A DNA stretch of 64,000 nucleotides from DAOQVB01 sp964400865 (lineage in GTDB: Bacteria; Patescibacteriota; Microgenomatia; UBA1400; PJMF01), in assembly GCA_964400865.1 (NCBI GenBank), contig CAYNWG010000001.1:1-64000 (forward strand), read 5' to 3'. The notes beneath the pieces are model-generated. The model saw only the letters and a program-made list of their open reading frames with translations. It was not told the DNA's origin and did no database searches. The first letter of the stretch is position 1; every line of letters begins with the position of its first letter. Below are positions 53,663 through 62,429 of the stretch, one piece after another. A program made the translations under genes and the position numbers.

Positions 53663-55552
53663 CTAGGCGTTGAGCATTTTGCCTAACCCTGGAATTTTGC
53701 CAATAAGCTCTCGTATTTTGTTTTTATTGGCAACAGGTGATGAACTACCCGCTTCGGGCGGTAAACTGTCGTCAGAAGGCGCTACAGGGGCTACGGGCTC
53801 CCCATTTGATGGGGTTATGATTGTTTCTTCTTGCTTTTGCACCAATTCAGGACCAAGCAGGATATCAACATACTGATCAAGATCTAGCTCCTCTAAAATC
53901 ATTTTCTGGAGAGCTCGCTTGCGAATCAACCAGTGTTTTATATCTGCTGGGTTGTTTTGATCAGGCTTGTCTTGGGCGATGAGTTTGTCATATAAAAGCA
54001 ATATCTGATTGAGGCGAGCTTGTTTATCTGGTGGGATTACCGGCTCTACTTCGACAATAGCATCAACCTGAACCTTCTTATCCTCTGACCTGAATTCTTT
54101 GAAGTCAACATTGCTTCCGACAATACGATAGAGTTTATCCTCGCCTATAAACTCTCGGTTTAACTGAATTATGATATTGGCAACCGTAGTCAGAGCGTTG
54201 GATATGTTCTGCGCGTTCATACTTAATCTGAGGTTACTTTGACCCAATAACATGGCCACTTTCCCAAGCGGTTCGCTTGAGGATTGTGGTAACCCTTGCA
54301 AATACTCACCCAGAGCTAATGTTCTTGAAATTTCATCACGCAGAAGTCTGTCCTCATTAACACCCATAAGGCTGATATCTGGCGGCCGCTCAATCACTAC
54401 ATCGTCCATTTTTCTGAGTTCCCAAACTGCACCCGGTGAAAAAATGATGTCATTCTTGGTAATACCAGTATCCTTGCGGATCTTAACCACTGGATCGAGC
54501 ATTAAGATCACGTCGTCCATTCTTTGATTGCGAAGGTCGGCGATTTCCATAATAGTGCTCTCAACTGGCTCAACATGACCGGTTGCCCAAAACTCCCAGA
54601 GAAGCGACATGTCAGGAAGGTCTACAAAAATGTGGCCGTTGTTAACGTCAAGATAAGGATTCTCATCATCCCTGATGACCACCTCACCATTGGCAATAAC
54701 TATCAGTTGATCTTCTTCATAATCCCAACATTCCCAAAGTTCAAGCTGCTTTTCCTGGTCGTTTTTGACTGGTAGTACTTTTTGTTCGCCAGTCTCGGCT
54801 TTTCTGATATCACCATCAATTTGAGACATCTTTTTGGTATTGATTTCGTAGCGTTCTTTCTTCCAGTCTTCAACTATCTTCGGCTCACAAAACTCAAGAT
54901 TTTTATATATCTTGTTATCGCCTCGATTTTCTTCCTCCTTGGAGATTTTTTCTTTTGCTTTAGTGATTCTATGAATTAGCCACGGACATCCTTCCTGAAG
55001 GTCTTCCGTTTCCGGAGCCGGAAGAAAGTCCCATAAGTCACAAAGAATCATGGTAGGGTCGTCGTATATCGTTTTAACTGCCCCGTCAGATCTTTTTCGA
55101 TTTATCATCTTCCAGGCCAGCTTTACAATTCCATTACCATACAAAACTGAGGATTCAATCCAGTTTGGAAGTTTTTTGGCTAATTCTATGATGTCAAAGT
55201 CATAATTAACCAAGTCACCCCAAGATCCCAGAGCCGTTGATTCAATATCAGTTTTATCTCTGGGAATGACGCGCGTCTTTCGTTTGGCTGTAGCGAGGCG
55301 GGAAACTACAGTCTTCACAATTTCAAAGGCAATGGGGGGCATTAAGCGAGTGTTGTACGCATAGTTTTGTTTGTGTTGGTACGCTCGGTAGAGCCGATAC
55401 ATCCGTAGCCATTTAGCCTGATATGGCTCACGAAACTCTTTTGCACGCTTAAAACGAGCTTTCCACTTGGTTAGGAGCTCCGTATCGCGTTCTGAAGGTT
55501 GATACCTAACTGTTGATGTGATTTTTACTTCTTTTACTTCTGGTTTTGGCAT
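53663..55552 (-). CDS. Phage portal protein
   Basis: A 629-residue protein. The basic start and helical region (FREPYQAKWLRMYRLYRAYQ), MPPIAFEIVKTVVSRL, ESSVLYGNGIVKLAW and WDFLPAPETEDLQ match portals of short-tailed phages, followed by the long helical crown region and a Pro/Ser-rich tail. The portal forms the dodecameric DNA gate at one capsid vertex. It is separated from the capsid genes by 15 kb of non-structural genes, and shares its leader structure with the head operon. Confidence 0.85.
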   Translation of the reverse strand: MPKPEVKEVKITSTVRYQPSERDTELLTKWKARFKRAKEFREPYQAKWLRMYRLYRAYQHKQNYAYNTRLMPPIAFEIVKTVVSRLATAKRKTRVIPRDKTDIESTALGSWGDLVNYDFDIIELAKKLPNWIESSVLYGNGIVKLAWKMINRKRSDGAVKTIYDDPTMILCDLWDFLPAPETEDLQEGCPWLIHRITKAKEKISKEEENRGDNKIYKNLEFCEPKIVEDWKKERYEINTKKMSQIDGDIRKAETGEQKVLPVKNDQEKQLELWECWDYEEDQLIVIANGEVVIRDDENPYLDVNNGHIFVDLPDMSLLWEFWATGHVEPVESTIMEIADLRNQRMDDVILMLDPVVKIRKDTGITKNDIIFSPGAVWELRKMDDVVIERPPDISLMGVNEDRLLRDEISRTLALGEYLQGLPQSSSEPLGKVAMLLGQSNLRLSMNAQNISNALTTVANIIIQLNREFIGEDKLYRIVGSNVDFKEFRSEDKKVQVDAIVEVEPVIPPDKQARLNQILLLYDKLIAQDKPDQNNPADIKHWLIRKRALQKMILEELDLDQYVDILLGPELVQKQEETIITPSNGEPVAPVAPSDDSLPPEAGSSSPVANKNKIRELIGKIPGLGKMLNA

Positions 55553-55574
55553 ACTGGTTTAAGGCAACAAAAAT

Positions 55575-55637
55575 GGGGCTTAGGTTCGTCTACTTCTGGT
55601 AAATAGAGAAACCTAAGCCCCGATAGATTCGTTAGGC
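55575..55637 (-). promoter_or_regulatory. Leader/attenuator before the portal gene
   Basis: On the minus strand the conserved box GCCTAACGAATCTATCGGGG (55637-55618) leads into a perfect 12-bp stem (55621-55610 with 55586-55575), then ATTTTTGTT and the portal ATG about 20 bases later. It is a complete Rho-independent terminator immediately before a gene, without a Shine-Dalgarno sequence. Confidence 0.65.
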
Positions 55638-55775
55638 GGTTAATTTATGCTTTTAGGCTATAAAATTAAGCCTTAAAACGCTAGTTCTTTAATGTAGTTA
55701 CCTGAAACTGCCTGATTAAAGTTATAATGGAAGTGTTGAAATAAAGTTAAATATTATGTATTCTATTAGTATCTA

Positions 55776-55964
55776 ATGGTAAGTAAACCTATGGAAGAAC
55801 TATTAACGCTGGGTGAGGCCGCAGGAATACTAAAAGTCCATCCTAATACGCTTAGGTTGTGGGATAAAAAAGGTGTGCTTACTGCTGTGAGAATCGGGGT
55901 AAAAAGGGTGAGACGTTATAAGAAGGAAGATATCGAAAAATTCATCAATACTAAGAATAAATAA
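55776..55964 (+). CDS. MerR/excisionase-like HTH protein
   Basis: A 62-residue protein that is nearly only a winged helix: LLTLGEAAGILKVHPNTLRLWDKKG, then VRIGVKRVRRYKKEDIEKF. It fits helix-turn-helix proteins of the MerR/excisionase type. It ends two bases before the helicase gene, so it is probably the first gene and the regulator of that operon. Confidence 0.8.
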   Translation: MVSKPMEELLTLGEAAGILKVHPNTLRLWDKKGVLTAVRIGVKRVRRYKKEDIEKFINTKNK

Positions 55965-55966
55965 AT

Positions 55967-58900
55967 ATGGCACTTATCGATAACAAAAATCAAACAATGC
56001 ACCAAGCGTTAGTAAACGCACTTTCTACATCCGATAGCATCGATATTGAAGTTGGATATTTCTATTTTTCTGGGTTTGAGCTCCTCGCAAATGAGCTTAA
56101 GAATAAGAAGGTCAGAATTTTGGTTGGTAAGCAAATTGACCCTAATGCAGTTCCCAAAATAATCGCAATGCAACAAAAAACAGGTAAATCAATCGACTTT
56201 GACCGATTTCAACCTCAAGATACTTATTCCTCAAGATCAGAGCAAAAAGGTGATTATTTCAAAGGATTTACCAAACTTTTTAATGAAACCCAAGTGTTTG
56301 ACGATCCAAAATCACAGGAAGCCTACAAAATATTTGAGCAAAAAATTATTGATGGCACGCTACAGATTAAACTCACAAATACTGATGAACACGGAAAAAT
56401 ATATCTAGTCCATAACGCACCGGAGTTTAATCAAGGCGGTGATTTTCCTGGGACTAGATTTCTTGGATCAAGCAATCTTACCTATAACGGACTTATTGAA
56501 CAGGGAGAACTTAATGATTCTTCTAGAGACAAACAAGTATTTTTAGATGGTTGTGCGAAATTTGATTCAATGTGGAGTGATGCGCAGAATATAGATGTGG
56601 CAACGCCTGAGAATAACGAAGAATTTAAAGAAGTTGTTAAAAAGCTTTGGATCAATGCAGTCATCCAACCCTATTTAATGTACATCCGAGTGCTTCATGA
56701 GCTCTTTGGTAAAGATCGTAATACCGATATCGAATCTCCGGGAAAAATAACTGACGATTCATTCATCGACCTTGAATATCAGCTTGATGCAATCAGAATG
56801 GGAATCGACCGAATTAATCAATATGGCGGGGTTATCATTGCTGACGTCGTAGGACTTGGAAAAAGTATTATTGCTTCTGCTATTGCCTATAACTTAGCCC
56901 AAAAAGACCATCTCCACGTTGTCATTATCAGTCCTCCACATTTGATAACTCAGTGGGAAGAATATCAAGCCCATTTTAGACTGCCAGGTACAAAAATATT
57001 TAGCTCTGGAAAAATTGACGATGCTTATCAATGGTGCACAAATCAGATTACCGGTCCAGTTCTACTTATTCTTGATGAGGCACACCGTTATAGAAATGAA
57101 TTAACAGATGACTATACTTTACTCCATTCGCTTTCGAGGAGTAACGCCGGTAACAAAGTTGTCATTTTGACAGCAACACCATTTAACAATGATCCTAAAG
57201 ATGTATTTGCTCTAGTTAAGCTATTCCAGACCCCAGGCCAATCAACTATCAGATCGGTAGATAACCTATCGCTACGTTTTAGGGAATTAATAGATCGTTA
57301 TAAAAAACTAAGGTCTAGCCTTCGAAGCAACAAACTTACCCCAGACGAAATTACTAGTGAAACCAAAGAGATAGCCCAGGAACTACGAAGATTGATTGAA
57401 CCAGTTATCGTCCGTAGATCAAGACTAGATTTACAAACCATATCTAGATATAGAAATAACCTGATTAAGCAAAATATCGCCTTTGCAAAAGTTGAAGGAC
57501 CTGAGTTGCTTGAGTACGAATTGGGTGAATTATTTGATCTCTACTTAAATACCCTTGAAACTCTAACTAACGAGGATCATGGGTTTGAGGGAGCTCGTTA
57601 TAAGCCTGTGACGTATATCAAAGAGGACAAGCGAGAATTATTCATGCAAAAGTATGGTTCGTATTTGGATGACGTCGATCTACAAAATGCTCAAACAAAC
57701 TTGGCAACCTTTATGAAACGGTTGCTAGTCATGCGTTTTGAAAGTTCAAAAGAAGCATTTCATATTACACTTCAAAACATGATCGATTCTAACCAGATGA
57801 TTGCCAGGTGGTACAACGATCAAGGTAAGGTTCCAATTCTTAAAAAAGGAAAAATTCCAGATCCAGATTCATTTATCGATGATGCGGGAGACGATTTAAC
57901 CACAGAATTTTCCGAACAATTTAACGACAATGATGAATCGAAGTATAAATTGTTATTCGTAGAAAGAGACTGGCTTGAACCTGACTTCATCAAAGAGGTT
58001 GAAGAAGACACAAAACTGCTTTTATCAATTCGCGAGCAGTGGTTTGGCGCGAATAAGGCAATTGCCAATCTTGATCCAAAACTTGATTGTTTGGTCGATA
58101 ATATCAAACGACTTTTAGACGATAACCCAGAAAGAAAAATTGTCATTTTTTCTGCTTATGCAGATACTGTAGATTATCTTGGAGAAGCAATTAAGAATGC
58201 TGGAATTAAGCGGGTGTACAAGTACACCGCAAAAGACGCTTCAAGAGCGAACAGAGAATTGCTAAGAAATAATTTTGATGCAGGAGTGAAGTCTGAACTA
58301 CAGGTGAATGACTATGATGTCCTTGTCGCCACTGATGCATTGAGTGAAGGGTACAATCTTCATCGTGCTGGAGTAATTTTTAACTACGATATTCCATTTA
58401 ATCCAACAAGAGTGATTCAGCGTATTGGTCGTATTAATCGCATAAACAAAAAGGTGTTTGATGCTCTCTATGTCTACAATTTCTTCCCAACCTCAATCGG
58501 CGAAGCTGAAACAAGAATTCAGCAAATTAGCACACTTAAGATGACGCTCATTAATGCTGTCGTAGGGAGTGACACCAAAACACTAACGGGAGATGAAGAG
58601 TTAAGAAGCTTCTTCAAAGAAGAATATAACAAAGCAAATTCAGAGGCTGAATTTCAGTCTTGGGACGCTACCCATCGTGAGGTTTATGATCAAACTTCTG
58701 ATGAGGTAATTGAAAAAGCTCTATCTATTCGTCCGAGAAGTCGTGTGCTTCGAAAAGGACAAATGATTAGTGGTGGCATTGCCTTTGGCAAAAAAGGAAA
58801 TCACGCCGTTTTCGCCATTAAGGAAGGTACAGATGGAGAACCTGAGGTGGTATCTGCCGAAAAAGTGTTACCGTTGTTCGCTGCTAAACCAGACGAAGAA

Positions 58901-59272
58901 GGTGCTTCACCAGATGTGACTTTTAACGAACTCTTCGTACTTATTAGAGACAAGTTGTTTGAAAAACACAAATTGCCACGCTTAAGCGGAAATCGAGCAA
59001 AAGCACTAGAACCATTACAGATGCTTATTGAAAATTACCCACAAGCTAAAGACTACGCTATGGATTTAATCAAGGTTATTAAAGAATACGATGATTTGAG
59101 TGAAGGTCAATATAAACAAATTGGTCGCATTAAAATGGACAATCTGGAACAAGCATATAAAGATTTGCAGGAATTAGTTTCCAAGCAATCCATAGCTACC
59201 AGCTTGAAACGCGTTGATCAGTTAGAAGGACTTTCAGAATTAATTGTCTTATCCGAAGAACTAGCTGTATGA
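55967..59272 (+). CDS. PLD-nuclease / SNF2-type helicase fusion
   Basis: A 1,101-residue protein. N-terminal phospholipase-D-like domain (one HxK at 142-144 in EHGKIYL, then GSSNLT), then a superfamily-2 helicase with Walker A VGLGKS (to 300), Walker B LDEAH (369-373), SAT-type TATPFNN and the C-lobe motif TDALSEGYNL...QRIGRINRIN. The C-terminal 250 residues are helical and unassigned. Helicases of this form accompany defence methylases. It overlaps the methylase start by four bases. Confidence 0.85.
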   Translation: MALIDNKNQTMHQALVNALSTSDSIDIEVGYFYFSGFELLANELKNKKVRILVGKQIDPNAVPKIIAMQQKTGKSIDFDRFQPQDTYSSRSEQKGDYFKGFTKLFNETQVFDDPKSQEAYKIFEQKIIDGTLQIKLTNTDEHGKIYLVHNAPEFNQGGDFPGTRFLGSSNLTYNGLIEQGELNDSSRDKQVFLDGCAKFDSMWSDAQNIDVATPENNEEFKEVVKKLWINAVIQPYLMYIRVLHELFGKDRNTDIESPGKITDDSFIDLEYQLDAIRMGIDRINQYGGVIIADVVGLGKSIIASAIAYNLAQKDHLHVVIISPPHLITQWEEYQAHFRLPGTKIFSSGKIDDAYQWCTNQITGPVLLILDEAHRYRNELTDDYTLLHSLSRSNAGNKVVILTATPFNNDPKDVFALVKLFQTPGQSTIRSVDNLSLRFRELIDRYKKLRSSLRSNKLTPDEITSETKEIAQELRRLIEPVIVRRSRLDLQTISRYRNNLIKQNIAFAKVEGPELLEYELGELFDLYLNTLETLTNEDHGFEGARYKPVTYIKEDKRELFMQKYGSYLDDVDLQNAQTNLATFMKRLLVMRFESSKEAFHITLQNMIDSNQMIARWYNDQGKVPILKKGKIPDPDSFIDDAGDDLTTEFSEQFNDNDESKYKLLFVERDWLEPDFIKEVEEDTKLLLSIREQWFGANKAIANLDPKLDCLVDNIKRLLDDNPERKIVIFSAYADTVDYLGEAIKNAGIKRVYKYTAKDASRANRELLRNNFDAGVKSELQVNDYDVLVATDALSEGYNLHRAGVIFNYDIPFNPTRVIQRIGRINRINKKVFDALYVYNFFPTSIGEAETRIQQISTLKMTLINAVVGSDTKTLTGDEELRSFFKEEYNKANSEAEFQSWDATHREVYDQTSDEVIEKALSIRPRSRVLRKGQMISGGIAFGKKGNHAVFAIKEGTDGEPEVVSAEKVLPLFAAKPDEEGASPDVTFNELFVLIRDKLFEKHKLPRLSGNRAKALEPLQMLIENYPQAKDYAMDLIKVIKEYDDLSEGQYKQIGRIKMDNLEQAYKDLQELVSKQSIATSLKRVDQLEGLSELIVLSEELAV

Positions 59273-62200
59273 AATTAAACGAAAACTTTAATCAACCAGA
59301 ATTTATTGAATGGATAGGTGGATTCTTACCTGATTTTTCCGGGGATATTCGCAAGGTTGATGTTTCAAAAAGTTTTCAAGGTATTAAATCAATCCAAACC
59401 ATTGGTGAATCGTCTCTAGGAGTAAGAGTATATGTTATCGAGACTGAACAAGATCCATCCAGAAGAAAAATTGGACTTGCAACAGAAAGTTTTAGTTTAC
59501 TCCGCGATTACGGTACCCCTAATGCCATAATCGTTTATTTTTCTGAAAACTCATCGCTTTGGCGACTTTCGTTGTTAACAAGCGCGTTATCTTGGGATGA
59601 AGGAAAAATTAACAAAAAACTCTCTAATCCAAAGCGTCAATCATATGTTCTCGGTTCAAAGGCGAAAGTAAAAACACCTCACCAATATCTTATCACTAAA
59701 GGTAGTATTGTTGACTTTAACGATTTGAAAAGTAGATTTTCACTTGAGGTGGTTAACAAAGAATTTTACAAAGAAATATCTCATGCCTTTATACAACTTG
59801 TCGGCGGACAGATTGCTAATGGCAAATCTAAAAAGACAGTTGAAGCTCAACTTAAACTACCTTTTGTAAAGGATCAAAGTCAGACGAGTCAGGAGTTTGC
59901 TGTCAGACTTATTGGTCGCATAATTTTTTGTTGGTTCTTAAGAGAAAAACGTAGCGCCTCTGGTCATTCATTAATGCCAAAAGAGCTACTCTCTTTTGAC
60001 GCTTCCAACACAATTGGCGACTATTATCATAAAATACTTGAGCCAATTTTCTTTGAGGTACTTAATAAGCCAATCAAGTCTAGAAAAGAAACATTCATTA
60101 ATGACTTATTTTCGGCAATACCATACCTGAATGGTGGTTTGTTTTCTCCTCATGAGGATGATTTTTTTAACTACAACGAGGGTAAACAGGCAATTAATCA
60201 CAACATAGTAGTAGTGCCTGATTTATGGCTTAAACCATTCTTTGAAGTACTTGAGACCTACAACTTTACTATCGATGAAAATACAAGTTTTGACGAAGAA
60301 CTTTCTATTGATCCAGAAATGTTGGGAAGAATATTTGAAAATCTTTTGGCTGAAATTAATCCTGAAACTGGTGAATCAGCCAGAAAAAGCACCGGAAGTT
60401 ACTACACTCCCAGAGTAATTGTTGATTATATGGTTGATGAAAGTTTGCACTTATATCTCCATGAAAAGACAAACGTTTCAGAGAATAAGTTGCGCTCACT
60501 TATTAGTTATGATCTGGAAGACGACAACATAAACCCCCTTAAAGATGAGGAAAAAGATAGTATTGCTCAGGCATTGGGAGCCATCAAAATTTTAGACCCT
60601 GCATGCGGTTCAGGAGCGTTCCCCATTGGTGCACTTCAAAAAATTGTATTCATACTCCAACAAATCGATCAAAATGGACAATTGTGGTTTAAAAAACAAA
60701 TTCAAAATACTCCAATTGAATTGCGAAAAGTAATTGAGAGAGAGTTCCAAGAGAAAAATTTTGATTACATCCGCAAGTTGGGGATAATTAGAGAAAATAT
60801 TTATGGTATAGATATTCAACCTATTGCCACAGAAATTTCCCGCCTAAGATGTTTCCTTACCCTCGTGGTTGACGAACGAATAGACGACACTCTTGAAAAC
60901 CGTGGCATTGAGCCACTTCCTAATCTAGATTTTAAATTTGTAACAGCAAATACTCTAGTTGGCTTGCCAACAACAAGTGGATCAACTAGTCAAATGGGTT
61001 TATTTGAGGACGACGCAGGAATCAAGGAACTTAAAGAAGTCCGCGATATGTTTTTTAACGCATCTGGTTTTGAACGCGATCAGCTAAAACTCCAATTTGC
61101 CCAAACTCAAAATAGAATGCTTCACAAGCTTATTGACGAAAGCAGACGTGGACACGCAGACATGACTGCCAAACTAACCTCATGGGATCCTTTTAGTCAT
61201 AAAATGTCAGATTGGTTTGATCCAGAGTGGATGTTTGGTTTAAAAAATGGCTTTGACCTAGTCATAGCTAATCCACCATATATTGATTCAGAGGGAATGG
61301 TGAAGAATCATCTTGAATATTTAAGAGAATATTTGACTGAGAATTACAAATTAACTAGGGGTAATTGGGACATTTATATTGCTTTTTTTGAAAAGGGTTT
61401 TAATACACTTAATGAAAACGGGATTCTAACCTACATTAGTCCTGATAAGTGGATTTCAAAACCTTTCGGTACTGAATTACGAAAACAAAAATTTATCACA
61501 ATGTACTCACTCCTCAACGCAGGAAGAGAAATCTTTGAAAGTGCCAAAGTGGATTCTATAGTATCGATCTTTCATAAAGAGAAAACGACTGACAAGCTTA
61601 AAGTCTATAAAATTATCGAAGAAAAGATAACTCACTTGAGAGATTTTGATAAGAAAACACTTAAAGCCCCATATACCTTAGACGGCACTTTTTCTCCTCA
61701 CCTTAATTTGATAAGCAAACTTGATAAATATGTGTCAGCAAGCGAAACATTAAACTGCGAAAATGCATGCGCCACATCTGACGCCTATAAACTAGCCCCT
61801 TTAGTAATGGACTTGGATGGTAAATTTGATGATTCTTACCTAAAAATAATTAATACAGGAACAATTGGTAAGTGGACTCCAAAATGGGGACTAAAAGAAA
61901 TGACTTATCTCGGAAATAAATATATCAGGCCAGTTGTTAGAAAGTCTGTTTTCATAAATGAGTTTCCTAATTCATACTCCAAGAAATCAGCAAAGCCTAA
62001 GTTAATTCTAAAGGGATTAAATTTGCTTGATGTTTGTTTGGATGAGACAGGTGAAATAATTCCAGGAAAATCAACACTGATGATATCCGGTTTTGATGAT
62101 ACTCGATTGAAATTGTTGATGGCATATCTAAATTCGCCATTACCAGTGTTTTATTTGAAAGAAAAATACCCAGCTTCAAGTTATAACCAGGGCACAACGT

Positions 62201-62427
62201 TCACAAAAGATATGATAAATAATCTTCCTGTTCCCAAATTAAATACTACTATGGAAAGTCAAATTCTAGAGTGTGTAGAAAAGTTGATAAAGTTAAGCGC
62301 AACTATGGAAAACGCTCGTTCAGTTGAGTCTAATAGTGAGGTCGAGAATTTGCAGAATAGAATTAACACCTTTATATACGACTCATTTAATTTAAGCGGC
62401 GCCGAGGTTAATATTATTGAGAACTAG
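59269..62427 (+). CDS. Eco57I-type DNA adenine methylase (type IIG-like)
   Basis: A 1,052-residue protein. A conserved N-terminal region (about 1-420) precedes the methylase core with LDPACGSGAFPIGAL (motif I, from about 442) and DLVIANPPYID (motif IV, NPPY near 668), which marks N6-adenine methyltransferases. A C-terminal target-recognition-like region (about 830-1000) ends with KDMINNLPVPKL, typical of type I/IIG specificity modules. It would protect or mark DNA in the system formed with the PLD helicase. Confidence 0.88.
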   Translation: MKLNENFNQPEFIEWIGGFLPDFSGDIRKVDVSKSFQGIKSIQTIGESSLGVRVYVIETEQDPSRRKIGLATESFSLLRDYGTPNAIIVYFSENSSLWRLSLLTSALSWDEGKINKKLSNPKRQSYVLGSKAKVKTPHQYLITKGSIVDFNDLKSRFSLEVVNKEFYKEISHAFIQLVGGQIANGKSKKTVEAQLKLPFVKDQSQTSQEFAVRLIGRIIFCWFLREKRSASGHSLMPKELLSFDASNTIGDYYHKILEPIFFEVLNKPIKSRKETFINDLFSAIPYLNGGLFSPHEDDFFNYNEGKQAINHNIVVVPDLWLKPFFEVLETYNFTIDENTSFDEELSIDPEMLGRIFENLLAEINPETGESARKSTGSYYTPRVIVDYMVDESLHLYLHEKTNVSENKLRSLISYDLEDDNINPLKDEEKDSIAQALGAIKILDPACGSGAFPIGALQKIVFILQQIDQNGQLWFKKQIQNTPIELRKVIEREFQEKNFDYIRKLGIIRENIYGIDIQPIATEISRLRCFLTLVVDERIDDTLENRGIEPLPNLDFKFVTANTLVGLPTTSGSTSQMGLFEDDAGIKELKEVRDMFFNASGFERDQLKLQFAQTQNRMLHKLIDESRRGHADMTAKLTSWDPFSHKMSDWFDPEWMFGLKNGFDLVIANPPYIDSEGMVKNHLEYLREYLTENYKLTRGNWDIYIAFFEKGFNTLNENGILTYISPDKWISKPFGTELRKQKFITMYSLLNAGREIFESAKVDSIVSIFHKEKTTDKLKVYKIIEEKITHLRDFDKKTLKAPYTLDGTFSPHLNLISKLDKYVSASETLNCENACATSDAYKLAPLVMDLDGKFDDSYLKIINTGTIGKWTPKWGLKEMTYLGNKYIRPVVRKSVFINEFPNSYSKKSAKPKLILKGLNLLDVCLDETGEIIPGKSTLMISGFDDTRLKLLMAYLNSPLPVFYLKEKYPASSYNQGTTFTKDMINNLPVPKLNTTMESQILECVEKLIKLSATMENARSVESNSEVENLQNRINTFIYDSFNLSGAEVNIIEN

Positions 62428-62429
62428 CT

